Below, one piece after another: positions 8,149 to 16,834 of a stretch of DNA of 64,000 bases (its first letter is position 1; each line of letters begins with the position of its first letter). The notes below the pieces were generated by a model. The model did no database searches, had not been told where the DNA came from, and worked only from the letters and a program-made list of their open reading frames with translations. Origin of the DNA: Methanoregula sp. (lineage in GTDB: Archaea; Halobacteriota; Methanomicrobia; Methanomicrobiales; Methanospirillaceae); assembly GCA_026625165.1 (NCBI GenBank), contig CP112999.1, forward strand, positions 310,001-374,000, written 5' to 3'. Position numbers and translations under genes: made by a program.

Positions 8149-9144
8149 ATGCACCGCGGGGTTATTGTATCGATATTAATCATATGTGTCATCGTTTCGG
8201 GATGCATATCAGACCTGTATATAAAAAAAGATACGGTCCGCGTTACATCAGTACCGTCCCGCGCCGAGGTGTACCTCGACGATGTATATCACGGGACCAC
8301 GCCCTGCACGATTGAAAATGTGGGGCCCGGGAACCACACGCTCGAATTGCGCTCCCCGGGATACAGGGACTGGTCAACGGGCATTTTGGTTCCTTCAGGA
8401 AGCAACCTGGTGAATGCAGAACTTGTCCTGCTGCCAAACGGGCAGCCACCGGCCCGGACCAGCGCCCCGTCACCTTCACCCACCACACCCCCGCCGGCCG
8501 TGCCGGCACTGACCACTGCGTTGCCGCCCCCGGATCTCCCAACCCTGATCCCGCAGGGCCCGGACCAGAAGACAGGCGTCACCATCAGGTCCGGGAAGGA
8601 CTCGATCATCATCGGGAACTCTGTATTGTTTTCCGGCAAATGCACGGCGTGCGATACGGTTGTCCTGACATTATTCGGGCCCGGAAAATATTCCGGGGGT
8701 GTTGTCCTGAGCCGTGAGCCGGTGCTGGATAACCACCAGTGGACATATAAATGGAATCCCGGATATTCCATCGCGCCCGGCTCCTATACGATGTACGTGT
8801 ATGATGCCCAGAGGACCGCATCCAACCGCACCGGAGTTATTGTCCGGGCGGGGGAACTCACGATTACAGCAAATCCTCAATCTTTCATTATCGGCAGCCC
8901 GGTTACTTTTGCAGGGACAAGCACCGGGAGTGAAATCGTAATCCTGACGGTGTACGGTCCCGGGCAATACGCAGGCGGACTTGATGTGGCGCACCCGGAT
9001 GTGTTGTCGGATAACACGTGGAGTTATACATGGAACCCCGGCAATTCCATTCAGCCGGGCACATACACCTTCAATGTCCAGGATGTCCAGAAAATAACTT
9101 TAAAGAGTGTAAAAATTATTGCAGACAATCAGGCAACGGGATAG
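8149..9144 (+). CDS. PEGA-domain surface lipoprotein with two repeated Ig-like domains
   Basis: A 331-residue exported protein. The N-terminus has a hydrophobic stretch ending in VIVSGC, a lipobox. A PEGA domain follows (about 30-98: VPSRAEVYLDD, YHGTTPCTIENVGPGNHTLE). Next comes a Pro/Thr/Ser-rich linker (about 100-140). The C-terminal half is a tandem duplication of about 90 residues sharing the pattern LTxxGPGxYxGG, a Trp-x-Tyr-x-WNPG core, and PGxYTxxVxD. The domains are probably beta-sandwiches facing the cell exterior. Pro-rich spacers of this kind are common in methanogen surface proteins. Role unknown, presumably cell-surface structure or adhesion. Confidence 0.75.
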   Translation: MHRGVIVSILIICVIVSGCISDLYIKKDTVRVTSVPSRAEVYLDDVYHGTTPCTIENVGPGNHTLELRSPGYRDWSTGILVPSGSNLVNAELVLLPNGQPPARTSAPSPSPTTPPPAVPALTTALPPPDLPTLIPQGPDQKTGVTIRSGKDSIIIGNSVLFSGKCTACDTVVLTLFGPGKYSGGVVLSREPVLDNHQWTYKWNPGYSIAPGSYTMYVYDAQRTASNRTGVIVRAGELTITANPQSFIIGSPVTFAGTSTGSEIVILTVYGPGQYAGGLDVAHPDVLSDNTWSYTWNPGNSIQPGTYTFNVQDVQKITLKSVKIIADNQATG

Positions 9145-9282
9145 GGCTCCATTACCGTTTTTTTACTTTTTACTCGCGAAGGGGACCGGCACAGGAAGTA
9201 TTTCCACCGGAATGTAAACCCCCGGGACGGCGTGCCGGCTACGGCCCTTATCAAGCAGGCCGGCTTCCGCTCCTGTCCTTTT

Positions 9283-11838
9283 TTATTGGAATGAAGCAGG
9301 TGCCGGCGGGATCCTCCGGATAATTGCCCCGACGACCAGCACCGAGGCAGCTGCAAGGGAGACCCGTCCCCAGTCGGCAAGGGAGAGCGGAACCGTGTCC
9401 ATGAACACCCCTCCGAACTGCACGAGGAGGATCTGCATTAACACAATGAGCCCCATTAAGACAAAGAAGACAGGGTTGCCTTTGAAAAACGGCGGCATGA
9501 CGCAGTTGACCGCCCGGCAGTTAATCCCGTTCCAGACCTGCGCGAATACGAACGCGGTAAAGAAGATGGTCGCCTGCTCAGCAGGGTTGCTGCCGCCAAG
9601 GAACCCGGTCTTCATGGCAGCGAGGCCCGCGACGATATAGAACCCGGCCGTGATCAGGATGGCCTGCCACATCGTGCGGGTTATGATCGGGGCACCGCGG
9701 GGAACAGGGGGCCGCCGCATGAGCGCGGCATGCGGGGCTTCCGAGCAGAGTGCAAGGGCGGCGACAGAATCCATGATGATGTTGATCCAGAGGATCTGGA
9801 TAATGGTAAATGGCGGCGGGAAGCCAAGCAGCGGGGCGGCAAAGGTCAGGATGCAGGCGGATATGTTGATGGTGAGCTGGAAGACGAGGAACCGCTGGAT
9901 GTTCTCAAACAGCGCCCGCCCCCACCATACCGCACTCACGATCGTCGGGAACGAGTCATCGAGCAGGATGATGTCGGACGCCTCGCGGGCAACTTCCGTC
10001 CCGGCGATCCCCATCGAAAGGCCGACATCGGCGTGCTTGAGCGCCGGGGCGTCATTGGTCCCGTCACCGGTCACGGCAACGACCTGCCCGTTCTTCTGGA
10101 GGGCTTTGACAAGCAGGAGCTTGTCGAGCGGCTCAGCCCGGGCCATCACTTCCAGCCCTGGAGCCACCCGCGCCTGCTCCATCTCGCTGAGCTCCCGGAA
10201 CTCCCTGCCGGTCAGGGCAAGGCCTGAACGGTGGATCCCCGCCTCCTCTGCAATCGCCCGCGCCGTATCAATGTTATCGCCGGTCACCATGCGGACTACG
10301 ATGCCGGCGTCGTGGCAGGACATGACCGCGGCAGGGACGTTCTCCCGGAGGGGGTCGCGGATGCCCACGTACCCGTCCCAGACAAGGCAGGACTCGTCAT
10401 CGGACCCGGTGACCTCCCTGTGGGCGAACGCAAGGGTCCGCATAGCACGGGATGCAAGTTCCCTGACCCCGGAAAGGTCGACGGTACCCTCGCACAGGCC
10501 TGCCACGATCTCCGGGGCGCCCTTGACAAGGAGGTACTGCCTGCCGCCGATAGCGACAACCGTTGACATCCGCTTACGGTTGCCGTCGAAGAGGACCTGC
10601 CTGCCTGCAGGATACCCGTCCCTCACCATGCGGTAATCGATGCCGTGCTGGCCGAGCCACGCGAGCAGGGCACCTTCGGTCGCACTACCGATGGGGACCG
10701 GTCTCCCGTCCCTGGTCCCGAGGTGCGCCGTGCTGTTGAGCGCGGCGTTGAATGCAATCCATTCCCCGGGTTTTTCGGGCGTCGTGCCCGCGGGGAGTAC
10801 CGGGTTGCCAGACGGGGCCTCTTCGACCGTCATCCGGTTGACGGTCAGCGTCCCTGTCTTGTCCGTGCAGATCGTTGTCGCCGACCCGATCGTCTCGCAG
10901 GCGATAAGGCGCCGGACAAGGCTGTTTGCCCGTGTCATCTTCTGCATCGCGATCGAGAGCGAGAGTGCAACGGACATCGGGAGCCCTTCAGGGACGGCAA
11001 CGACGATGATGACCACCGCCAGCATGAAATAGTCCAGCAGGATGCCGGCGGTGTTCAGGTCGGCACCGGTCAGTTCCCCCAGCAGGATCCCCCGTGTCAC
11101 AAGCGTTGCTACCACAAGGACGGCCATGAGGTACCCGAACCGGCTGATCATGGTGGCAAGGTCGTGAAGTTTTTGTTCCAGCGGGGTGAGGGTCTTTTCC
11201 TGTTCGCCCAGCGATGCCGCGATCTGCCCAATCTCCGTTGCGTCCCCGACTGCGCCGACCAGCATAAAAGCCCGCCCTGCGGTCACAAATGTGCCTTTTC
11301 TCGCCGCATCGCGGTCCTTCTTTTCCGCCGGTTCACTCTCCCCGGTAAATGCAGACTCGTCAGCCATCAGGCTGTCGGCCTTAAGGACGTACCCGTCCGC
11401 CGGGACCGCATCGCCGGCTTCAAGGATGACGAGGTCTCCGGTCACGACCTCCATTACCGGGACCTGGCAGACGCGCCCTGACCGGATCACCTTGGTCCCC
11501 GAAAGGCCACGCTGGGAGCTTAAGGCCTCGAACTCCCTGCTGCTGCGGTACTCGTTGTAAAACGATAGTGTCGTGGAAAGAAGAATGGCGATGACAATAC
11601 CCAGCGTGTCGACCAGCCCTCCCCCCTGGATTACCGCGACCACTGCCGACAGGATTACTGCGAGGATCAGGATCCGCGTTATCGGCTCGTTGTATTTTGC
11701 CAGGTACTGTCTCCACAACGGGTCCCGGCGGGGGGGCGTCAGCTCGTTTCTCCCGTAGGTCTCCCGCAACAACCCGGCCTGGTCATCACTGATACCGGCC
11801 GATCCGGCAAGCCGCTCCAGCTCTTCAAAGGGGATCAT
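9283..11838 (-). CDS. Calcium-type P-type ATPase (PMCA-like)
   Basis: An 851-residue ion pump. All P-type signatures are visible: FTGESEP (actuator dephosphorylation loop), VPEGLPMSVALS in M4, phosphorylation site CTDKTGTLT, and GDGTNDAPALKHADVG in the hinge. The sequence between PEGLP and DKTG (MQKM, LVRRLIACETIGSATTIC) resembles the P2B/PMCA branch more than SERCA, so calcium export is the best guess. The N-terminal cation-ATPase domain begins near residue 15. About ten transmembrane helices are expected. A TATA-like GGTATATTTACG lies about 50 bases upstream on the minus strand. The gene is convergent with the PEGA lipoprotein gene. Confidence 0.9.
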   Translation of the reverse strand: MIPFEELERLAGSAGISDDQAGLLRETYGRNELTPPRRDPLWRQYLAKYNEPITRILILAVILSAVVAVIQGGGLVDTLGIVIAILLSTTLSFYNEYRSSREFEALSSQRGLSGTKVIRSGRVCQVPVMEVVTGDLVILEAGDAVPADGYVLKADSLMADESAFTGESEPAEKKDRDAARKGTFVTAGRAFMLVGAVGDATEIGQIAASLGEQEKTLTPLEQKLHDLATMISRFGYLMAVLVVATLVTRGILLGELTGADLNTAGILLDYFMLAVVIIVVAVPEGLPMSVALSLSIAMQKMTRANSLVRRLIACETIGSATTICTDKTGTLTVNRMTVEEAPSGNPVLPAGTTPEKPGEWIAFNAALNSTAHLGTRDGRPVPIGSATEGALLAWLGQHGIDYRMVRDGYPAGRQVLFDGNRKRMSTVVAIGGRQYLLVKGAPEIVAGLCEGTVDLSGVRELASRAMRTLAFAHREVTGSDDESCLVWDGYVGIRDPLRENVPAAVMSCHDAGIVVRMVTGDNIDTARAIAEEAGIHRSGLALTGREFRELSEMEQARVAPGLEVMARAEPLDKLLLVKALQKNGQVVAVTGDGTNDAPALKHADVGLSMGIAGTEVAREASDIILLDDSFPTIVSAVWWGRALFENIQRFLVFQLTINISACILTFAAPLLGFPPPFTIIQILWINIIMDSVAALALCSEAPHAALMRRPPVPRGAPIITRTMWQAILITAGFYIVAGLAAMKTGFLGGSNPAEQATIFFTAFVFAQVWNGINCRAVNCVMPPFFKGNPVFFVLMGLIVLMQILLVQFGGVFMDTVPLSLADWGRVSLAAASVLVVGAIIRRIPPAPASFQ

Positions 11839-12142
11839 GGTCTGAACACAACGCGGTTATCAGTATCAGCAACCGGTCCCACGTAAATATACCGTTATTA
11901 TCCCGGCCGGTTTTTCCCCGTCCGTTTAATGATATGCTCTCGCCCGGCGATCACAAAGTCCTTTGTATGCCCGGCGTGCATGTTCCGGACAGGATATGAT
12001 GCAACATTGGGCCCGAAAGCATTCTGTGCAACGGACACCTGTGCGGCAGGGGGCCGGCACCGGGCTCGGGGAACCCGGTGAAGGGAATGCAGCAGGAATG
12101 ATCCGGGCCTGCTGCTGTCACGGAAGTGCCAATGAGAGCAAA
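11839..12142. other. Intergenic region upstream of the P-type ATPase
   Basis: These 304 bases hold no supported gene. On the minus strand GGTATATTTACG (about 11884-11895) is a plausible promoter of the ATPase gene. A short inverted repeat CCGGG/CCCGG at about 12060-12079 could help end transcription of the FecR gene. Nothing else was recognised. Confidence 0.4.
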
Positions 12143-13423
12143 TCACCGGCGCCGTACTATTATCGCCCCGAAAACCGCGGCACACGCGAGCACAGCAAAA
12201 GCCGCTTCAAAACCGGGCGTCTTTTTTGTTGCAGAGGGTGCTGCAGGTGATCCTGAACCGGCATCAGCCGGGATGGGCGGGCTTTTCTCCCACCACTTAT
12301 CGACTGCGTTCTGGTCGAATGGTTTCGGGTCTGATGGCACACCGCCTTTGCTGCAGGTGGAGTTCTGCCCTGCGCCGACCGTTACAGTCTTTGAATTGCC
12401 CATGTCGGAAAACGCGACCTGTCCTTCATAGACATAGATGCCGGAGGTACCGTCTGGGGCAACATCGATTTCAAATGTCGTCCCCTTCGGCGCCCCGCTG
12501 GAGTACGGGGTGTAGATGCGGAACTGCTGCCCCTGCTTCTCGGCACGGTACCAGATCCCGCCGATAATGAGGTCCAGCGAGTCCGGGTGATACATGAATT
12601 TCGAGCCGGGCTCGACCCGGAGAAGGGTCCTGTCCGTGTACATCAGGTACCCCCAGCCCGGCGAAAGCCAGCCGGTCGTCTCGATCATGTCACGGTCCCG
12701 TAAGACAACACCGCCCTCCCGGGGATCGACCACATTCCCGTTCAGCGTGACTTCTCCGCCGAGCACGACGAGCCGGGCCGTGATCTCCTGCGGGGCGGAG
12801 GAGCCACCCTCCTTCGCATCGGCAATGGCTTTTGCACAGGATTCAGCCGAATCCATCATGGACGCAAGCTCGCCATCTCCAAGGTCATACCCGATACCGG
12901 AGACAAAGATGTAGTAATTAGTCTTGTAGATAATCACCCGCTGGCCGTTATGCACGGTCGAGCCGCTGGATGTACTTGGATACGTATACATAAGCGAGAC
13001 AGAAGCAGGACCCGGAGGAATATACTCGATCAGGTGACGCGTCTTGTCATTTTTTACCCCCTCTAAAACCGGCAGGATGACCTTCTGCCTGTCCAAGTAC
13101 TCCCCTTTGGCAGCTTCGGCCGACTCCTTGTGGACATCGAACTGGACTCCTTTTCCTTTCCCCGCATAGGGAATATTTGCATATCCCCCGTACTGGCAGG
13201 TCAGGGCATAGTACCCGTTCTGCGGGGCGTCTGAAAGGAAGGCGTCAGTATACGACGGGAGGTTGTATCCTTGGCAGGTACAGTCTTTTTTGGTAAAGAC
13301 CTGTTCCCCGGCGGCTGCAGCCGGGCATGCAAGCAGGATGAGTGCGGCAACAAGAATACCTGCCATCGCTCCCCCGCTGGTTATAGGGCTTGTCATTCTT
13401 CTCTTCATGGTATCTTCTCGCAT
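12143..13423 (-). CDS. Surface protein with FecR domain and PGF-CTERM-like anchor
   Basis: A 426-residue secreted protein. A signal peptide (about 18-40, ending AAAAGE) is followed by a unique 190-residue domain with a CTCQGY start and DUF6599-like character (uncertain). A FecR-type beta domain follows (about 215-360: GEVTLNG, RDRDMIETT, GTTFEIDV, IYVYEGQVAF). A Pro/Ser/Ala linker leads to TPGFEAAFAVLACAAV and a terminal RRR. The PGF, hydrophobic helix and Arg tail match archaeosortase-processed PGF-CTERM proteins, so the mature protein is probably lipid-anchored on the cell surface. The first ATG (13423) is kept because a TATA-like GTTTATCA lies about 40 bases upstream; ATG 13408 is an alternative. 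Confidence 0.7.
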   Translation of the reverse strand: MREDTMKRRMTSPITSGGAMAGILVAALILLACPAAAAGEQVFTKKDCTCQGYNLPSYTDAFLSDAPQNGYYALTCQYGGYANIPYAGKGKGVQFDVHKESAEAAKGEYLDRQKVILPVLEGVKNDKTRHLIEYIPPGPASVSLMYTYPSTSSGSTVHNGQRVIIYKTNYYIFVSGIGYDLGDGELASMMDSAESCAKAIADAKEGGSSAPQEITARLVVLGGEVTLNGNVVDPREGGVVLRDRDMIETTGWLSPGWGYLMYTDRTLLRVEPGSKFMYHPDSLDLIIGGIWYRAEKQGQQFRIYTPYSSGAPKGTTFEIDVAPDGTSGIYVYEGQVAFSDMGNSKTVTVGAGQNSTCSKGGVPSDPKPFDQNAVDKWWEKSPPIPADAGSGSPAAPSATKKTPGFEAAFAVLACAAVFGAIIVRRR

Positions 13424-13579
13424 GAACCGATAGAATCCGATCTGTGCCGGCCATGATAAACGCTTCTTTTCTCTACCGATCGACCAAGCCTTCTGTCATA
13501 ATCTGCAGGCAGGCAACACAAAAAATTGCAGATTAAAAAAAAGAGGGTGTGGATTATCTGCAGGGAATAAAAAAAATCA

Positions 13580-13653
13580 TGGGCTCGTCGAGATTCGAAC
13601 TCGAGATCTTCGCCGTGTGAAGGCGACGTCATAGCCAGCTAGACCACGGGCCC
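13580..13653 (-). tRNA. tRNA-Val (anticodon CAC)
   Basis: The minus-strand cloverleaf is complete. The D arm is followed by an anticodon stem TCGCC/GGCGA with loop TTCACAC (anticodon CAC, reading GUG) and a T stem TCGAG/CTCGA with loop TTCGAAT; the discriminator is A, and no CCA is encoded. The acceptor stem GGGCCCG/CGAGCCC has a C-A mismatch at the fifth pair (positions 5 and 68). No intron is present. It lies four bases downstream of tRNA-Gly and is probably co-transcribed with it. Confidence 0.93.
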
Positions 13654-13657
13654 ACAA

Positions 13658-13728
13658 TGCATCGACCGGGAATCGAACCCGGGCTATAGGCTTGGAAGGC
13701 CTAAGTCATGCCTCTAGACCATCGATGC
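13658..13728 (-). tRNA. tRNA-Gly (anticodon TCC)
   Basis: The minus-strand cloverleaf has a perfect acceptor stem GCATCGA/TCGATGC, an anticodon stem TAGGC/GCCTA with loop CTTCCAA (anticodon TCC, reading GGA), and a T arm CCGGG TTCGATT CCCGG. The discriminator is A. No intron is visible. It is the first gene of a two-tRNA transcript. Confidence 0.95.
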
Positions 13729-13734
13729 AATGGT

Positions 13735-13766
13735 GCTTTAGAATTTTGGCGAGCGGGTGTATTAAT
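13735..13766 (-). promoter_or_regulatory. Promoter of the tRNA-Gly/tRNA-Val unit
   Basis: On the minus strand TTAATACA (13758-13765) is a TATA-like box about 30 bases before the 5' end of tRNA-Gly. This distance suits a transcript with a leader of a few bases that RNase P would remove. Confidence 0.45.
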
Positions 13767-13887
13767 GATTGCTCTCTGGTAGTTGAGAATCTCTCCCGCA
13801 CGACTTCCCCTTTCGCAGTAACCGGGGGGCCGCCGGATAACAGGAACTGCTGCAGGTGCAGGGAAATAAAAAAATGAACAGGGGATA

Positions 13888-14775
13888 TCAATATCCCCGG
13901 ATCTCAGCCTCGACCTGTTCAAGGCTGGCAATCCGCTTCTCAAGCGGCGGGTGCGTGGAGAAGAGCTCCATTAAGGTGCTTTTTCCCGACAATGCAGGTA
14001 TGATGAAGAAGGCGTTCGCACCTTCCACCTTTGCCTTTGCCTCGGCCGGGACAGAATCCATCCGCCCGCTGATCCTGCTGAGCGCCGATATGAGCGCCCG
14101 GGGGTTTTTGGTGATGTAGGCACTGCCGCGGTCTGCGGCGAACTCGCGGTAGCGCGAGAGCGCCATGATCAGCAGGTTTGCCACGAAGTACACGATCATC
14201 GCAACAATACCCGCGATGATCCACGCGCCGGCTCCCCCTGAGTCCCGCCTGCCAAACATCGCACCCCACAGGAAGTTCTGCATGATGATCGAAGCGACCA
14301 TCGCGATGAAGCTTGCGACCGTCATGGTAAGGATGTCGCGGTTCTTCACGTGGGCAAGCTCGTGGGCAAGTACAGCCTCGAGCTCGTCTTTATTGAGCAG
14401 CCGCATGATCGAGTCCGTGCAGGCCACAACCGCATGCTTCGGGCTCCTGCCTGTTGCAAACGCGTTTGGCACAGGGCTCTGCATGATCGCAACCTTCGGC
14501 TTGGGAATGTCGGCTTCCTTTGCGAGTTTTTCAACCATCCGGTGCAGGTCGGGGAACTCGTCCTCGGCGACCACCCGCGACCCCGTCGTCCAGAGTACCA
14601 GCTTGTCAGAGAAGAAATACTGGATGAACGCCATAACAACAGCGATCAGGATCAAAAACGATGTGCCGATCCCAAGCGCCCAGAGCACAGCAAGAAACAC
14701 AAGGTAGACAATAAAGAGTAAAAACATCGTCAGCCATACCCTGCCGGTCAGACCCCAGTCACGTTTCCAGATCAT
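13888..14775 (-). CDS. htpX: HtpX-like membrane zinc metalloprotease (M48)
   Basis: A 295-residue membrane protease of peptidase family M48B. Two hydrophobic segments near the N-terminus (about 14-50) precede the HExxH zinc site, HELAH at about 138-142. Further membrane segments lie near 155-175 and 185-205, followed by EFAADRGSAY, which supplies the third zinc ligand. THPPLEKRIASL near the C-terminus is typical. The family degrades misfolded or damaged membrane proteins under stress. The gene is divergent from the Bles03-like gene, with about 200 bases of shared upstream DNA, and lies downstream of no obvious partner. Confidence 0.92.
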   Translation of the reverse strand: MIWKRDWGLTGRVWLTMFLLFIVYLVFLAVLWALGIGTSFLILIAVVMAFIQYFFSDKLVLWTTGSRVVAEDEFPDLHRMVEKLAKEADIPKPKVAIMQSPVPNAFATGRSPKHAVVACTDSIMRLLNKDELEAVLAHELAHVKNRDILTMTVASFIAMVASIIMQNFLWGAMFGRRDSGGAGAWIIAGIVAMIVYFVANLLIMALSRYREFAADRGSAYITKNPRALISALSRISGRMDSVPAEAKAKVEGANAFFIIPALSGKSTLMELFSTHPPLEKRIASLEQVEAEIRGY

Positions 14776-14981
14776 AATTGGTACTTATTCGATGAGGGCG
14801 CTTTTAAAGAATTCGACGACACATCAGGCTGAATCCGGAAAAAAGCGGTTATTACCGCGTTTGAACAATAGCGGGCGGCCGGTTTATCCCCCATGATTTT
14901 TTTGGAAGGATGATCACAGATAAATCGAACGGCCGGACAACATCAGAAACTATTTTTTCGGGCAGCACCTGACGACTAAGT

Positions 14982-15632
14982 ATGGCAGAAGTCGATCCCG
15001 GGGCGCTCGCGGATGTCGGGTACGGTATTTTCGAGCACCTTTTGAACAAGGGGCTGCGGGTGCAGGAGAAGTACCTGTTTGCGCTTGTGGAGCAGGGGGT
15101 CGACTTCCGGCGGGAGTTCGATGAAATTTTCCGGCAGTTCACGGGCGAATACCCGCAGCTCGCAGAGGCGCTGATGACAAAGTTTGACGGGGCCGGTACA
15201 ATTTACGATATGATCCGGGCCGGTGAAGGGGTCATCCCGTCAAAGACCACCCAGATGTACTGGATCGTCCAGGACGCACCGGAAAGCCAGCCAGAGGCAA
15301 TCGAGGACGAGAATGCCGGCAAGTGGCTCATCTTTTTGGAGCCGGACCAGGTCGATGGGTTGTGGAAGAAGGTGCGGGACGCGACGGTTGAAGGGTCGCT
15401 TGGGATCTCGACCAAGGTCAGCACCGCAAAACCCAACCCCGAGTCCCGGGATAACCGCAAGGTTGTCTATGTCTATACAAAGGACTGGGCGGACGAACCG
15501 GATGTGATGCGGGTGCGCACAAAGCTCAAAGAGCTCGGTTTTGTCGACCGCATCGGGTACAAGCGGAACATTGAGACCTTCGCCGGTGAATACGCCAAGA
15601 AGGGAAAACGGGTCACGTATTATTCCGCGTGA
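14982..15632 (+). CDS. Bles03/DUF1917-like domain protein
   Basis: A 216-residue soluble protein. Residues 1-85 form an acidic helical region without a recognised family. Residues about 110-205 (KWLIFLEPDQVDGLWKKV, GISTKVSTAKPNP, VYVYTKDW, RVRTKLKELGF) resemble the Bles03/DUF1917 family. Proteins of that type in archaea are sometimes labelled putative phosphothreonine-lyase-like, a link I cannot confirm. No catalytic mechanism is evident. The gene is transcribed alone and convergent with the esterase gene that follows. The domain call rests on recalled motifs. Confidence 0.5.
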   Translation: MAEVDPGALADVGYGIFEHLLNKGLRVQEKYLFALVEQGVDFRREFDEIFRQFTGEYPQLAEALMTKFDGAGTIYDMIRAGEGVIPSKTTQMYWIVQDAPESQPEAIEDENAGKWLIFLEPDQVDGLWKKVRDATVEGSLGISTKVSTAKPNPESRDNRKVVYVYTKDWADEPDVMRVRTKLKELGFVDRIGYKRNIETFAGEYAKKGKRVTYYSA

Positions 15633-15665
15633 GAGCAAAGGTCGGGTTTCAACAGACTGGAACGA

Positions 15666-16688
15666 TTATTTTTTCGGGTGACTTTTAAAAAATTCCCACA
15701 TAAGGTCATTTGCGGAGATGTCTCTGCTGATGTTTCCTACGGCCTCTTTCCACCATCGCTCATCTTTGAGATATTCTCCGCCCGGCCACGTATGCCCGCC
15801 ATCTCCGATGGTGCAGAGCGTCACATCGGCTCCCCCGGGACAATGCCCGTATGTCCGGCATATCGCGCTCCCGTTCCTGAAGCTCTCAACTGATTCAGGC
15901 GAACAGGAATTGGATGTCACCCATCTCCCGATATATTCGGGGACTGAAACACAGTTCCATCCCGGGTCCCCCGGAAGCCTCCCGCCACAGTGGCCCCCTT
16001 TATACAGGGCTGCAGGATCTGTAGTCCCGTGAAAGTGGATAACGGGAACCGGGCGGGAAGGATGGCAGTTGTCAAACGCATCCTGCCCGGCAACAGGTGC
16101 GATTGCGGCAATCCTGCCGGACAGCTCGCATGCCAGCCGGTACGAGAACAGCGCACCGTTCGAGATGCCCGTGGCGTAGACCCGGTCCTTGTCTATGGAA
16201 AACCGTAATTCCATGTCATCCAGCAGCGCCGATATAAATCCGACATCATCGACATTGTTCGTTTCGGCTGAGCCGCAACACCTGCCGGCATTCCATGTCC
16301 CTGTGGTTTTGCCCCCGATGGTTTTTCCTATTCCCTGCGGAAAGACTGCGATGAACCCCTCACTGTCGGACGTGGCTGTGATTCCGGACTGTCTCATCAT
16401 CCCATAGATGTCATCGCCGCCACCGTGGAAGACAATGACAACCGGGACCGGTTCAGATCCGGTATACGACAAAGGGATATGGACGAGGAAGGATCGTTTC
16501 AGGCCATTATGCTGCAATGTAAATATACGATCCCCCGCAGCAGGAAGGGAAGTCGGACCTGAAACGACTGGACCTGCGGTATTTTCAGGCAGCGTGCCAT
16601 TCCGGCTTGTTTCAGGTATGTGCTTTACACAGCCTCCTGAGATCGCGAGGAGCAGGACAAGCAGCAGGACGCATACCGGCAGTCGCAT
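15666..16688 (-). CDS. Secreted LpqC/PHB-depolymerase-like esterase (lipoprotein)
   Basis: A 340-residue exported alpha/beta hydrolase. The N-terminal hydrophobic stretch ends in AISGGC, a lipobox. The body matches the LpqC / feruloyl esterase / polyhydroxybutyrate depolymerase family: VVIVFHGGGDD (oxyanion region), GTWNAGRCCG, NNVDDVGFI, the nucleophile elbow YATGISNGALFSY, and a C-terminal GDGGHTWPGG supplying the catalytic His. It probably cleaves ester bonds of polymers or aromatic esters outside the cell. Convergent with the preceding gene; divergent from the cysteine-containing membrane protein gene. Confidence 0.85.
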   Translation of the reverse strand: MRLPVCVLLLVLLLAISGGCVKHIPETSRNGTLPENTAGPVVSGPTSLPAAGDRIFTLQHNGLKRSFLVHIPLSYTGSEPVPVVIVFHGGGDDIYGMMRQSGITATSDSEGFIAVFPQGIGKTIGGKTTGTWNAGRCCGSAETNNVDDVGFISALLDDMELRFSIDKDRVYATGISNGALFSYRLACELSGRIAAIAPVAGQDAFDNCHPSRPVPVIHFHGTTDPAALYKGGHCGGRLPGDPGWNCVSVPEYIGRWVTSNSCSPESVESFRNGSAICRTYGHCPGGADVTLCTIGDGGHTWPGGEYLKDERWWKEAVGNISRDISANDLMWEFFKSHPKK

Positions 16689-16834
16689 GGATCAACTTGA
16701 GCTGTGAGTGTAAAATAATTGATACAAGACAAAAAGAAAAGGTAAACTTGTAACGTATTATTCCAAGTGATTTTCTTTCCTTAAAGAACCCAACAGGGGG
16801 ACAATTTTTTACTGCAGGAATCCCATGCAGCATT

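Noticed and set aside
9650-10636. Long plus-strand frames opposite the P-type ATPase (also 10645-11481)
   Set aside because: Mirror frames of a strongly conserved gene; low-complexity translation without family features.
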